This document shows positions 49,222 through 59,059 of a DNA stretch of 64,000 bases, piece by piece. Source of the DNA: Cupriavidus phytohabitans (GTDB taxonomy: Bacteria > Pseudomonadota > Gammaproteobacteria > Burkholderiales > Burkholderiaceae). A model generated the notes under the pieces. That model saw nothing but the letters and a program-made list of their open reading frames with translations. It searched no databases and was not told the origin of the DNA. The DNA is taken from positions 1 through 64,000 of the forward strand of contig NZ_AUFE01000037.1 in the NCBI RefSeq assembly GCF_000426345.1, read 5' to 3'. Position numbers and translations under genes: made by a program. Numbering within the stretch: the stretch's first letter is position 1; the number at the start of each line of letters is the position of its first letter.

Positions 49222-49959
49222 ATGACCGCCATCTCCCAAATTGCCTTGATCACCGGCGCGTCTCGAGGCATCGGTGCCAGCATCGCCCGCCGCCTGGCCC
49301 GCGACGGCTTCGCCATCGCCATCAACTACGCCTCCAACGCGGCAGAAGCCGACGCCCTGGTTGCCGAGCTGGTTCAGGCTGGCGCTTCGGCCATCGCGAT
49401 CCAGGCCGACGTTTCAAAGGCTGAACAGGTACAGGCCATGTTCGCTACCGTCGAAGAAAAACTTGGCAAGATCGACGTCCTGGTCAACAACGCCGGCATC
49501 CTCAAGACCGCTCCCTTGGCGCAGACCAGCGACGACCTGTACGCGCTGAATTTCGCGATCAACACGCAGGGCGTGTTCAATACTCTGCGGGAGGCGGCCA
49601 CGCGACTGAACGAGGGCGGACGCATCATCAACCTGTCAAGCACCACGCTGGCGCTGAACCTGCCCGGCTACGCGATCTACAACGGCACCAAGGCTGCGGT
49701 AGAAGCCTTCACCCGCGTTTTCGCCAGGGAACTGCGCGGCCGCCGCATCACTGTGAACGCCGTGGCGCCCGGTCCCGTGGCCACAGACCTGTTCCTCAAC
49801 GGCAAGACAGAAGAGCAGATCCAGACCTTTGCCAAGATGCCGCCGCTGGAACGCCTGGGCCAACCGGACGACATCGCCGCCGTCGTGGCCTTCCTGGCCG
49901 GCAAGGACGGCGCCTGGGTAAATGGCCAGGTGCTGCGCGCCAATGGCGGCGTGGCCTGA
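49222..49959 (+). CDS. Short-chain dehydrogenase/reductase (FabG-like)
   Basis: This 245-residue SDR has ALITGASRGIGASIARRLAR, VLVNNAGILKTAP, the Ser in IINLSSTTLAL, and the Tyr-x3-Lys pair in YAIYNGTKAAVEAFTRVFAR. It is similar to 3-oxoacyl-ACP reductase-like and glucose dehydrogenase-like enzymes in many LysR-linked pairs. The ATG at 49222 follows GAAGGATT; an in-frame ATG at 49171 is less credible. The divergent LysR regulator is the probable controller. Substrate unknown. Confidence 0.91.
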   Translation: MTAISQIALITGASRGIGASIARRLARDGFAIAINYASNAAEADALVAELVQAGASAIAIQADVSKAEQVQAMFATVEEKLGKIDVLVNNAGILKTAPLAQTSDDLYALNFAINTQGVFNTLREAATRLNEGGRIINLSSTTLALNLPGYAIYNGTKAAVEAFTRVFARELRGRRITVNAVAPGPVATDLFLNGKTEEQIQTFAKMPPLERLGQPDDIAAVVAFLAGKDGAWVNGQVLRANGGVA

Positions 49960-50024
49960 TCGGCGGAGGCCGCCCATGAGCCATTCCCTGCCTCGGTTCT
50001 GCCGACCAGTTTCCGGCTTCGTTG

Positions 50025-50508
50025 CGCTGGCGTGATGGCCCTTATTGTTTCCCAACAAAACCGTGTGGCGAGACTGAGCGTATTGCAGCAGCGCTTGAGC
50101 CCCCTCTTCGCCGTCTGGCACGCTCGACGGGCTGCCGTAGGACAACTTCCCGACCGTGATTCTTCCGTTGGCAACGGTGCGGTACCGAGGCTCTACGATT
50201 GAGGCAAGCAGATCGACAGGAGAACGCGCCAGTGCAGCGTTGCCCCGACGCAGTTTCTGGTGTTCAACCAGCAAACGGGCGGGGATCGGCTCGACATGCG
50301 CAAGAAACATCCGCTCGCCGAGAACAGTCGACTTTACGCTCCTTTTCAAATTTAGCTTGTTGATGACCCCAATGAGCAGGATCTCGAAGGCCTTCGGAGT
50401 AATCAGCAGCACTTCCTTTGAATCGCGTTTGCTACGCTTGCGCAGTCCCGCATGCTGGATTGACTTGAGAGTGATTACTCCCGCAGGCAGCGCCCGTAGC
50501 TGGCTCAA
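50025..50508 (-). other. Unrecognised open frame, possible mobile-element remnant
   Basis: A leftward frame of about 160 codons is open here and continues antisense into the SDR gene, so it is not a complete gene. It contains a basic helix-like part (LRKRSKRDSKEVLLITPKAF) and a segment YRTVANGRITVGKLSYGS that faintly recalls the C-terminal barrel of Mu/TniA-type transposases. I cannot name a family with confidence. It borders the strip of gene fragments. Confidence 0.25.
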
Positions 50509-50639
50509 GATTCCGGAATGAGCCTGCGGGCTCTTTCAGTGCAGACCCTTCGAATCTTCCTTACCTGCGGAAATCCACGTTTTCGCCCCAGTGCGAACTG
50601 AACTGAATCGCATAGAGATCCAGGCTGCATACCCGGACT

Positions 50640-51410
50640 CCCCGGGTCAGGGCCGCCAGCGCCTGTGCGGCTGCCGGCGCAATTGCATCGAAAATGCACC
50701 AGAAGCGCGTGAGAATAGTGCTGCCCATCGCCGGCAATCAGTTCCGGATAGTTGAAGTCATCGCCGGTGTACATCTTGACGCCGGGAGGCAGTCGACGGC
50801 GGAAGTCCTCCTCCTTCTCCTTATCCAGGAGCGAGATCTTGATGCCGTCAACCTTGTGATGGCTTTCATGAATAATGCGCAGGCAAGTTTCTGCCGCATT
50901 GGCATAGCCATCGCCTCCCCAATAGCCCTTCAGTTCAGGATCAAACTCTCGCCAAGCCCGTGGAGAATGACCGGGGCCTGGGCATGCACGAGAACGTCCC
51001 GGTAAACGCAGATGTAATCGTCGGGCGACTTTGCAACGCGGGCCAGTGCGCGACTGGCCATCAGGATGATCTGACTACCGGCGGACTGAATCCCGTCTAG
51101 CTGCTCTTGATACGCGGACACTACCTCGGGGATGCTTCGCAGTGCCCCACTCGGAAACTGGTCCGTGCCACAGCCGCTAGCAACGCGAGCCCCGTGGCTG
51201 TCCGCCGTCTCTTGGACGGTTCGCTTAATCAACTCCAGCGCCGTAGCCAGGGCAGGCCCATCCCTCGCTGGGCGGTATCCATGGCTTCGGCAATGCCCAG
51301 TCCCTGCTCAACGAGGTAACGGCGGTAGGCGATGGTCCGATCCCAGTCCACCGACGGGGAGCCATTCAGTTCACCCGAGCGGAGCGGATCTTTCGCGGGG
51401 ACCTTCTCGC
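50640..51410 (-). pseudogene. DUF993 (dihydrodipicolinate synthase-like) gene remnant with frameshifts
   Basis: Three segments in different frames read as one DUF993 protein: GELNGSPSVDWDRTIAYRRY with GLGIAEAMDTAQRGMGLPW (about 51260-51405), then KRTVQETADSHGARVASGCG to YICVYRDVLVHAQAPVILH (about 50950-51230), then FDPELKGYWGGDGYANAAET to MYTGDDFNYPELIAGDG (about 50700-50945). The C-terminus is lost. At least two frameshifts separate these parts, so it is a dead gene. DUF993 proteins are aldolase-fold and usually lie in sugar or inositol-like catabolic operons. Confidence 0.88.
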
Positions 51411-51439
51411 AGTGACCCCTCTGAGCTGCGACCGGTGCT

Positions 51440-51541
51440 TAAATTTCGAGGTCAATATCAAAGCCGGCCGAAGAAAGCACAAGCAATTGCCAGTCCAATG
51501 CCGCGGCGGGATCCGGTGACAAGGGCGACTTGATGCGTCAT
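51440..51541 (-). pseudogene. N-terminal fragment of a short-chain dehydrogenase
   Basis: MTHQVALVTGSRRGIGLAIA is the start of an SDR with its Rossmann motif. After about 24 residues a one-base frameshift is followed by AGFDIDLEI and a stop, and no more of the gene remains. It lies just upstream of the DUF993 remnant on the same strand, probably from the same lost operon. Confidence 0.75.
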
Positions 51542-51574
51542 TGCACACCCCCACTTGCTGGAAGCTTTCTGGCC

Positions 51575-51725
51575 GCGGGGCCGGCGATGCCGAGCGCGCG
51601 CGCCTGTTCGCGCGGATTGGTGACTGGCCGCCCGGCATCTCGTGGCGGTACACGTCGGCGGTGCCGGCACGGATTTCGGATTCGAATGGCGCGTAGTAGC
51701 GGCGCCCCTCTCGACCTTGCAGCCC
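51575..51725 (-). pseudogene. Pyruvate carboxylase fragment (carboxyltransferase domain)
   Basis: RRYYAPFESEIRAGTADVYR followed by HEMPGGQ is a conserved block of the pyruvate carboxylase/oxaloacetate decarboxylase transferase domain. It then shifts frame to TNPREQARALGIAG. Only about 50 residues of a protein of more than 1,000 remain, ending beside tctA. Confidence 0.75.
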
Positions 51726-51735
51726 ACACCACTTC

Positions 51736-53238
51736 CTAGTCAGCCACGAAGATAGCCTCGTTCCTACGTATCGCCGGCAAGAACACGATCGCCAGAGTTG
51801 CAGCCGTCAGCATTAGGATCGCTAGCGATATGGGACGCGACACAAATACGGTGGGATCCCCTCGCGAAATGCTGAAGGCACGTCGCAAGCTCTCCTCCAT
51901 CATCGGGCCAAGGACGAGACCTAGGAGCAGCGGAATCAGCGGAAATCGCAGAGTGGTGAGGACGATGCCCAAGACAGCCAGGATTGACATCATGACCAGG
52001 TTCACGAGACTGCTGCTCACGGTATAGACTGCGATGCACGAGAACACGATGATGATGGGAAACAGGATGGCCTGACGGACACTCAGCAACCTCACCCACA
52101 GGCCGATCAATGGGAGATTGATGACGACCAGCATGACGTTACCCACTAGCATGCTTGCGATTAAACCCCATACCAGTTCAGGCTGTTTCGTCAGTACCTG
52201 AGGCCCAGGCTGGATGCCCTGCATAATCATTGCGCCGAGAATCAGTGCGATCACAGGATTTCCAGGAACACCCAACGTCAGAAGTGGAATGAACGAGGTC
52301 TGCGCAGCTGCGTTATTGGCCGCCTCGGGGCCCGCAACGCCTTCCACAGCGCCCTCCCCCAACTCAGCTTTGTGCTTCGATACCTTTTGCTCGACCATGT
52401 AGGAAGCAAATGGGCTGAGTTGCACACCGCCACCGGGCAGCACTCCAAGGATCGACCCGATAAGCGTCCCTCTCAGAGCAGCCGGGACGCCCCGGCGGAC
52501 GTCACTGCCGGTCATCTTCGTCGAACCGATAGGATAAGTCGTGGTCTTCGCCTTCTGCTTTTCGCTGATGTTGGTAATGATCTCGTTTAGCCCAAAGAAG
52601 GCCATGCTGATCGCCACCAGATCCAAGCCGTCCGTAAACTCTCCAATGCCCATCGTGAATCGAAGCGCGCCGGTCTCTACATCAGTTCCAACCAAACCGA
52701 ACAGCAATCCGAGTATAGCCATTGCGAGGGCCTTGAGCTTGCTTCCCGCGCTGAAGAACACCGAAGAGAGTAGGCCGAACAGCATTAGCGAGAAGTACTC
52801 GGGCGCATTGAAGTTGATGGCGAACTGGGCCAGCATGGGCGAGAAGAACGCGATAAAGAAAGTCGCGATGATGCCCGCCAGCAGAGAGCTGAACGCGGCT
52901 GCGGCCAATGCAGTACCACCTCGCCCTTTTTTTGCCATCATGTAGCCATCAATTGCTGTCACGACCGAGGAGGCTTCCCCAGGTATCTTGCAAAGGATTG
53001 CGGTTGTCGATCCTCCGTACTGCGCGCCGTAGTAGACACCGGCAAGCATGATTAGCGACGTCACTGGCTCCAGTCGAATCGTTATCGACAGGAGCATCGA
53101 GATCGTTGCGAGCGGGCCGATGCCCGGCAAGACGCCAATCAGCGTTCCCAACAAGCATCCAACCAGCGCGAAAAGTAGATTGATCGGCGTGGCTGCGACC
53201 GCAAGCCCATGCGCCAAGAGAGTTAACGTATCAAACAT
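51736..53238 (-). CDS. tctA: Tripartite tricarboxylate transporter large permease TctA
   Basis: This 500-residue membrane protein is the TctA channel subunit, with about 12 helices. Signature segments are GCLLGTLIGVLPGIGPLATI, YYGAQYGGSTTAILCKIPGE and GSILGVLPGGGVQLSPFASY. It works with TctB and the TctC receptor encoded upstream to import a carboxylate with an ion gradient. Its start overlaps tctB by eight bases. It is the only TctA in the window and might also serve the orphan Bug receptors, though that is speculative. Its end abuts the gene-fragment strip. Confidence 0.96.
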   Translation of the reverse strand: MFDTLTLLAHGLAVAATPINLLFALVGCLLGTLIGVLPGIGPLATISMLLSITIRLEPVTSLIMLAGVYYGAQYGGSTTAILCKIPGEASSVVTAIDGYMMAKKGRGGTALAAAAFSSLLAGIIATFFIAFFSPMLAQFAINFNAPEYFSLMLFGLLSSVFFSAGSKLKALAMAILGLLFGLVGTDVETGALRFTMGIGEFTDGLDLVAISMAFFGLNEIITNISEKQKAKTTTYPIGSTKMTGSDVRRGVPAALRGTLIGSILGVLPGGGVQLSPFASYMVEQKVSKHKAELGEGAVEGVAGPEAANNAAAQTSFIPLLTLGVPGNPVIALILGAMIMQGIQPGPQVLTKQPELVWGLIASMLVGNVMLVVINLPLIGLWVRLLSVRQAILFPIIIVFSCIAVYTVSSSLVNLVMMSILAVLGIVLTTLRFPLIPLLLGLVLGPMMEESLRRAFSISRGDPTVFVSRPISLAILMLTAATLAIVFLPAIRRNEAIFVAD

Positions 53239-53683
53239 ATTCGGACCACAGCGGCATGGATTGACCCAACAGAACGACGAACGTCACTGCGCAGAAGACA
53301 GCCAAGAGAACAGCCGCGATGAGATCGGCCCAGCCGATCTTTCCCGGCATCGCCAGTCGAGCAACCAATGAAGTCACGACGACGGCTACGATAAGTCCGG
53401 TTGGCCTCAGCAGCGCGCCGAACACCAATGGTGCGGCACACACAATGAGCAGAACGCGACCGGCGGGCCAGTCATCTGGTGTCGTATGGTCCCTGGTCGC
53501 ACGGATGAGGAGGATCACTCCGATGACGCCCAACAGGCAGCTAAGCAATAGTGGCGCAAAGCCAGGCCCCATCTGGGACGGCGTCCCGAACTTCAGGTTG
53601 CGCCCAAGAAATCCGAACAACGCCGCCAGCGAGACAAGCAATAGCCCGGACAGAAAGTTCTGATTCGATTTTAAGCGCCCCAT
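53231..53683 (-). CDS. tctB: Tripartite tricarboxylate transporter small permease TctB
   Basis: This 150-residue membrane protein has four predicted helices and the TctB pattern, including FLSGLLLVSLAALFGFLGRN and GTPSQMGPGFAPLLLSCLLG. It lies between tctC and tctA in the normal order. The ATG is at 53683, 48 bases after the tctC stop, and its end overlaps the tctA start. Confidence 0.93.
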   Translation of the reverse strand: MGRLKSNQNFLSGLLLVSLAALFGFLGRNLKFGTPSQMGPGFAPLLLSCLLGVIGVILLIRATRDHTTPDDWPAGRVLLIVCAAPLVFGALLRPTGLIVAVVVTSLVARLAMPGKIGWADLIAAVLLAVFCAVTFVVLLGQSMPLWSEYV

Positions 53684-53731
53684 GTTTGCTCCTTGTACTT
53701 GGACACAGTCAATCTCATCGCTGTCGCAATG

Positions 53732-54721
53732 TCATTCCGCGACGATATTTGCCGTCTTCGCGACCTGCTTGAACAGTTGCGTCTCGTTGGCGATCTTCTT
53801 GCTGAACTCCTCCGGGGTCGTCGCCGCCGAGGACATGCCGTTCGCCTCAAGCTTTGCCGCAAATTCTGGTGAAGCCGTGACCTTCTGGAGCGCCGCGCGG
53901 TAGCTTGCCAGGGTTGGTGCAGCCAAGCCCTTCGGAGCCATCACACCGAACCAATTGGAGATTCCTTCCAACCCCTTTAGCCCGAGTTCCGAACTCGTGG
54001 GCACATCCGGCACGAGCTTGGAACGCTGAGACCCGAGCACCATGAGGCCACGGAGCTTACCCGCCGCAATATTCTCCTTGAGCAGCGTCGGACCTTCCAC
54101 GACGAACTGCACCTGATTGGCCATCAACTCCGGGAGCATGAGCGCCGCCCCTCGGTAGTGAACCGCCTTTACGTTGATGCGGGTACGCTCCTTGATGAGT
54201 TCGGAAAGTACATGCCCAAAGCTTCCCAAGCCCGGCGTGCCGTAGTTCATTTGCCCAGGCTTGCTCTTGGCGAGTTCGATGAACTCGGTCATCGACTTCA
54301 CACCAAGGCTCGTGTTAGTGGCAACAATGAAGTCACCCTGGCCCACCATCCCGACCGGAGTCAGATCCACCATGGGCTTGACCTGCAAACTCGGATAGAC
54401 GTTGGGATTGAGCACCATTTGTGCGCCGGAAGCGAACAGAAGGATGTCCCCATCCTTGGACCCGTTCGCCACCGCGGTTGTGGCAATGTTGCCGTTGGCA
54501 CCGGGGCGATTTTCAACCACGACCTGTCGCCCCACGGTCTTGGAGAACTCAGCAGCGAACAGGCGGCCCATGAGATCCGACAGGCCGCCAGGTGCATAGC
54601 CCACAACCAAGGTGATGGGCTTGGACGACTGGGCCCAGGCGGTGCCCCAGCCCATGGTCAAACACGGGGCCACCACGGCCACGCTCGCGAACTTCAAAAG
54701 GCTCCGACGACCAGTGCTCAT
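53732..54721 (-). CDS. tctC: Tripartite tricarboxylate transporter receptor TctC (Bug family)
   Basis: This 329-residue periplasmic receptor has a signal peptide (about residues 1-30, ending MGWGTAWAQSSK) followed by PITLVVGYAPGGLSDLMGRL and VVENRPGANGNIATTAVAN. GGAGAG precedes the ATG at 54721. Unlike the other four Bug receptors here, it is encoded with its own TctB and TctA. A palindrome at 54961-54984, about 240 bases upstream, is shared with the CoA transferase operon and suggests common control by the TetR protein at 56356. Confidence 0.94.
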   Translation of the reverse strand: MSTGRRSLLKFASVAVVAPCLTMGWGTAWAQSSKPITLVVGYAPGGLSDLMGRLFAAEFSKTVGRQVVVENRPGANGNIATTAVANGSKDGDILLFASGAQMVLNPNVYPSLQVKPMVDLTPVGMVGQGDFIVATNTSLGVKSMTEFIELAKSKPGQMNYGTPGLGSFGHVLSELIKERTRINVKAVHYRGAALMLPELMANQVQFVVEGPTLLKENIAAGKLRGLMVLGSQRSKLVPDVPTSSELGLKGLEGISNWFGVMAPKGLAAPTLASYRAALQKVTASPEFAAKLEANGMSSAATTPEEFSKKIANETQLFKQVAKTANIVAE

Positions 54722-54960
54722 TACATCTCTCCAAAGAATGGTTCTAACAATTCGTCTACTCGAAAATTTTGAGGTCGGCGTCGACCTCGACCGCGAAACC
54801 GCTCGGCAGTATCGCTGTGCGAGTCATGATGCTCACTTTCACCAAACACGTGCACGACTAGAGCAGCCGCGCCATTGAAGAGCAACGCGCGCACACCAAA
54901 GCTCTCGGTATCACTGACGAATCCTCGAAGGCGTTAGCGATTTGCTCAGCTTTTATTTAA

Positions 54961-54984
54961 TTACCGAACCATATCGTTACTTAC
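54961..54984. promoter_or_regulatory. Shared palindrome, copy A (upstream of tctC)
   Basis: The core CGAACCATATCGTTACTTA (54965-54983) is an imperfect inverted repeat of the AACC-N4-GGTT type. It matches copies B (61459-61483) and C (61605-61628) closely, including the TTACTTA end; A and B also share GAAGAA beyond it. TetR at 56356 is the likely binder. Confidence 0.65.
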
Positions 54985-55171
54985 GAAGAAGAATGCTCCC
55001 GACAAAAATGCATGTCAAGCAACGATCAATGGAATGGGGTAAACGATAGGGTCCCGCTCATGCCAGCCTCAACCCACCCAAGATAAGCAGCATCAACAAG
55101 CCTTACGTGTGGCATGTGGATGAGGCGTAAGTGCTTGAAGAAGGCAAGGCGCTGGAAGGCCAGCGCAATCC

Positions 55172-55320
55172 ATCAACGGCCTGGCCAGCCTGGTCGAACA
55201 GACGCTGGCGCTCCATCCGTTCGCGGCCACGGTGCACGTGTTCCGCAACCGACGGGCCGACCGCCTCAAAAATGCTGCTCTGGGCCGCAACGGCTTCTCG
55301 TCGCTGTTCACCTATCCCGC
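55172..55320 (+). mobile_element. IS66-family TnpB remnant
   Basis: The frame from 55172 reads INGLASLVEQTLALHPFAAT then VHVFRNRRADRLKNAALGRN, matching the TnpB (Orf2) core of IS66 elements, where VFxxRRxDRxK and WDGNG-type sequence are standard. There is no start or end, and the remainder of the element is absent here. Confidence 0.7.
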
Positions 55321-56355
55321 TCCACACTGCATCCCCGTATGTTGAATTGAAGGCTCCTGATTCGGTTGTTCTGGGCAGCAATTCCGAGAACTGAGGCGCC
55401 ATGCCGCGACGATGAGTCGAGGACCGACTCTCTGGCGTGATCACGACGCCAGTTGGATTGCGCGTTGGGCCTCGAATGTATTGGATCGGTCAGCGTCATG
55501 GGAGACGCCAAAACTGCCATTGAGCGGTGTCATGGAGCGCGGAGCCAATAGCTCGCCGACCGCCAACCGACTTCCCCGAGAAGGAATCCATTCGCCTCTG
55601 GCATGAGCCGATTTACCAGGCGCTTTATATTAAAGCTCGAGGGACCCTGAGCAGGGGAAATGAGTGCATGCCTACACCTGAGTCGGTCATTGCGAGTGCA
55701 TCGTGCTCGCACATGCACGACGGTGCCAGAAGTTTGCCACGCCCGAGGTCATGATCAAAGCCCGCCCCGCAGAAGGTCAACATCCCATCGAACCCGGTCA
55801 TTGGCAGGGCGCGATCTAATTTTTGGACTGGGTAGGTCGGCGTCGCATTACGCAGCTCGTACCGTCTCGAGCGGGAATAGACCATGCTGAGTAGCGAGCA
55901 GCGGCCTTGTTTGCGCGGCTATGGAAAGTTCAGGGCAAGACAGGAGCGGCGCGGCAGCACCCCTACAGTTCAAGATAGCAAGTGGCCGAACAAGCGGGTC
56001 AGCTCCAGTCCTAGAAAGAACTCCTTCACGGAGGGATAACACCGTGGACTCGCAGCAGGTCCAGGAACTTCTTGATGGCCTATTATCGGGGCGCAGCGTA
56101 TAACACGACCAGCCGCTCCCGGCAGAAGCGCCTCTCGTATCCACCGATCTCTCTCAAGCGAAACGCGCTCAGGAACGCGTTGGGCCTTGAACGTTCTGGC
56201 GGACGATATAGCGGCAAGCCGCACGCAAGACTCGCACATGCCAAGCTATAATTACACACCTATGCACCAGCTTAGATTTCGCGCAGGGAGCGTATCCAGC
56301 CCTTCTAAGTCGGGCTACCAGTAAAACCGCTACGGCCTTAGAAGGCAGGCTATAC

Positions 56356-57033
56356 ATGACCAAAGTTGAATCCGCCGCAGCATCCGACAGAAATCAAGAA
56401 GATAAGGGCACAAAGCAGTCCAGGGATCCCGCCATGACGCAGGCCCGCATCCTTCGCGCCGCAAAGGCCGAGTTTGCAAAAGAGGGATTTGGAGGTGCCC
56501 GCGTTGAAAGCATCGCACTGCGAGCGAAGGCCAACAAGCGCCTGATCTATCACTACTTCGAAAGTAAGGAGAAGCTATTCCTCGCCGTTCTCGAAGATGC
56601 CTGGTTGGACATCCGCACTGCAGAGAAGCGTTTGGAGCTTGATCACCTACCCCCGAGGGAAGCCATCATCACCCTCATGACTCACACCTGGAATTACTAC
56701 TTGAAGCATCCGGAATTTCTTGCTCTGGCGAATAACGAGAATCTGCATCGGGCGCGTCACGTCAAGAAGTCAGCCATCTTTTCGGAATTGCATCAAGATT
56801 TTGTAGGTATGCTTAAGCGAATTCTGGATCGCGGGGTTGAAGAAGGCTCATTCAGGCCTGGCATTGATCCCGTGCAACTGCATATTTCGATGGCTGCTGT
56901 CGGTTATTATTACCTGACCAATCAGTACACCGGTCGGGTTATTTACGGATTCGATTTCTCCGACAAGACCGCCCTTGACGCGAGACTTTCCTTCAACATC
57001 GATTCAATCATGCGAATTTTGGCTCCTGATTGA
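56356..57033 (+). CDS. TetR-family regulator (CecR/RutR-like)
   Basis: This 225-residue TetR regulator has the HTH AKEGFGGARVESIALRAKAN then KRLIYHYFESKEKLFLAVLE and a C-terminal TetR_C domain like those with LTNQYTGRVIYGFDFSDKTA. It stands alone between IS66 fragments, with the tct genes to the left and the MFS/CoA-transferase genes to the right. Three copies of one palindrome occur at promoters on both sides, which makes it the best candidate for their repressor. No copy is seen at its own promoter. GGCAGGC lies before the ATG. Confidence 0.88.
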   Translation: MTKVESAAASDRNQEDKGTKQSRDPAMTQARILRAAKAEFAKEGFGGARVESIALRAKANKRLIYHYFESKEKLFLAVLEDAWLDIRTAEKRLELDHLPPREAIITLMTHTWNYYLKHPEFLALANNENLHRARHVKKSAIFSELHQDFVGMLKRILDRGVEEGSFRPGIDPVQLHISMAAVGYYYLTNQYTGRVIYGFDFSDKTALDARLSFNIDSIMRILAPD

Positions 57034-57296
57034 ATTTCTCGGTGGCAACCGGTGTTGAGCAACTACCGGCCCACCACTATCTGATCCACTATCGACTTTC
57101 ACTGAGCCCTGCCCCTTGGGTCAGCATTCAATGCAATTCGGAGAAGGTTGCATACCCTGTCTGCTGTCGAGTGGCTTTCAACCGCTTGACGGCCAAAGCT
57201 AGATCTCCCCCGAACCACGCACGTAAGTTCAGTGTTCTCCAGCCGAACTCTGGGGCAACCGTCCCACTGTCAGTGTTCTTGAAGAAGGGGATGCTT

Positions 57297-57429
57297 TTAG
57301 CGGATATGCTCAGCCATAGTCCATGCCAGCAGTTCGCTGACGCGTGACGGGGTGGTCAGCGATGCGAGCAATTGCGTGTCGCCGGTAAGCCTCAGGGTCG
57401 AGCCCGTTCGGCTTGGCGGAGGCCTCTTC
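57297..57429 (-). mobile_element. IS66-family transposase (TnpC) C-terminal remnant
   Basis: EASAKPNGLDPEAYRRHAIA followed by RIADHPVT is the conserved end of IS66 transposases (ETAKLNGLDPEAYL..VLARIADHPVNR). A one-base shift then gives RVSELLAWTMAEHIR and TAA, corresponding to the RIDELLPW terminus. Together with the TnpB fragment at 55172 it shows that IS66 elements once flanked the TetR gene. The gap 57034-57296 holds nothing recognisable. Confidence 0.75.
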
Positions 57430-57609
57430 TGCCAGCCGACGTTTCATGTTCAATCGGGTGATTGCGGCTGCCGTACATGCAGCCACTCCGCTTAGACACA
57501 GACTCCAAAGTAGTCCCCACCAAATTCTGATGGGGACCACTCCGGATCATTCGCCTCAAGCGTCCACACGGTCCATCAGCGCAGCGAAAGACCTCTTTGC
57601 CGTTAGTGA

Positions 57610-58980
57610 TCAGGAAGCTGTCACGCCAGTTCGGACATTGGCATCCGCTTGCGTCGTATGGCCAGTCACGCGCATCAGCCACATTACCAGCCAAGCGAGG
57701 ACATAGGCAAAGCCGCAAACAACAAAAATCACGTTGTAGCCGCCATTTAGGTTTCCGAGAATCTTGTAATGATCAAGAACGAGACCGACAGCGAGCGGGA
57801 ACAGCGTTGATCCGACTGCGCCACCCATACCTCCAATGCCCACGACAGAAGCTACCTGTTCCTTAGGGAACATGTCGGACACCGTCGTGTAGAGGTTGGC
57901 CGACCATCCCTGGTGTGCAGCGGCAGCGAGACTAAGTAGCCCAACCATGGTCCACATGTCATCAATTAGGGGTGACGCAATAATTGGGGTTACCAGTAAC
58001 GCCAAAATAAACATCGTGGTTTGGCGGGCAGCACTAACTTTCCAGCCTCGTGCAATCAGTTGCGAGGAAACCCAACCTCCGGCGATGCTACCGATCGATG
58101 TTGCCGTATAGACGATGATCAGAGGCAAGCCCAAGTGCTTCATGTCAAGATTAAATCGGCTGGAAAAATATGAGGGCAGCCAGAAGAGCATGAACCACCA
58201 GATGGGATCGGTAAGAAATTTCCCAAGCAGGAAGATCCAAGTACCGCGCATCCGAAGCAACGACACCCAGGGTACCGCCCCCCCCGCCGGCACCTCACCC
58301 GCATCAGACTCGATTAGAGTAAGTTCCTGTTTGGAGACCTTCTTGTGCAAGTGCGGAGATTGGTAGGCCAATTGCCAGCAAGCAAGCCACACGACTCCAG
58401 TAAAACCAGTCGCGAAGAAAGCCGCTTCCCAGCCATATGTTGCAGCCAGCCATGGCACAGTAGCAGGCGCGACAACGGCGCCGATGCTGCAACCAGCGGT
58501 TATGAAGCCCATAGCGAGAGCTTGCTCTCGGCGCGGGAACCACTCCGACACAGTCTTCACGGCCGCTGGGAAGTTGCCAGCTTCCCCAAGCGCTAGCAAA
58601 CCGCGCATGAACGCAAATCCCAGTGTGTTCCTAACTGCAGCGTGGCCGCAGGCGCCGATGGTCCAGACCAAGACACAAAGAGCAAAGCCAATTTTGGTAC
58701 CAAGGCGGTCGATCAGGCGCCCCGCGAGCAACAGGCCGATCGCATAGCAGATCATAAACACCATTACCACATGGCTGTACTGTGTCTCAGTCCAACCAAA
58801 CTGCCCCTCCAGAACCGGCTTGAGTAGACCAAGCACTTGGCGGTCGAGATAGTTGATTGTGGTTGCAAAGAATAGCAACGCGCAAACGCGCCACCGGTAA
58901 GATTTGTACTCCACTTGCGTCTCCACTCTCCCTGAGGTTGCCACATTCCAGCGATATGCCTCGCTGGATACATCGTTCAC
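57610..58980 (-). CDS. MFS permease, anion:cation symporter family (ExuT/GudP-like)
   Basis: This transporter of about 456 residues belongs to the MFS ACS family that imports hexuronates, glucarate or phthalate-like acids. Signatures include FFATTINYLDRQVLGLLKPV, LLAGRLIDRLGTKIGFALCV and LLALGEAGNFPAAVKTVSEW. I favour the GTG at 58980, which has GGAGG four bases before it; a GTG at 58914 with GGAG is an alternative. It is the last gene of a leftward operon with a hydratase and CoA transferase and probably imports the acid they process. Confidence 0.87.
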   Translation of the reverse strand: MNDVSSEAYRWNVATSGRVETQVEYKSYRWRVCALLFFATTINYLDRQVLGLLKPVLEGQFGWTETQYSHVVMVFMICYAIGLLLAGRLIDRLGTKIGFALCVLVWTIGACGHAAVRNTLGFAFMRGLLALGEAGNFPAAVKTVSEWFPRREQALAMGFITAGCSIGAVVAPATVPWLAATYGWEAAFFATGFTGVVWLACWQLAYQSPHLHKKVSKQELTLIESDAGEVPAGGAVPWVSLLRMRGTWIFLLGKFLTDPIWWFMLFWLPSYFSSRFNLDMKHLGLPLIIVYTATSIGSIAGGWVSSQLIARGWKVSAARQTTMFILALLVTPIIASPLIDDMWTMVGLLSLAAAAHQGWSANLYTTVSDMFPKEQVASVVGIGGMGGAVGSTLFPLAVGLVLDHYKILGNLNGGYNVIFVVCGFAYVLAWLVMWLMRVTGHTTQADANVRTGVTAS

Positions 58981-59059
58981 TTTGCCTCCGACGGCGCCTG
59001 AGCATGGAGCATGCCCCCATACTCCTAACAGATGCTTGCCCCTGATGCGAAAGCTGCTT

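Larger units (their letters stand above)
54722..56355. other. 1.6-kb gene-poor region with remnants
   Basis: No intact gene is visible. A leftward fragment at 54756-54827 (RTAILPSGFAVEVDADLKIF) might be the C-terminus of a RidA-like protein. An operator-like palindrome lies at 54961-54984 and an IS66 TnpB-like fragment at 55172-55320. A -10-like TATAAT at 56246-56251 may belong to the TetR gene. I recognise nothing in 55321-56245. Confidence 0.5.
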
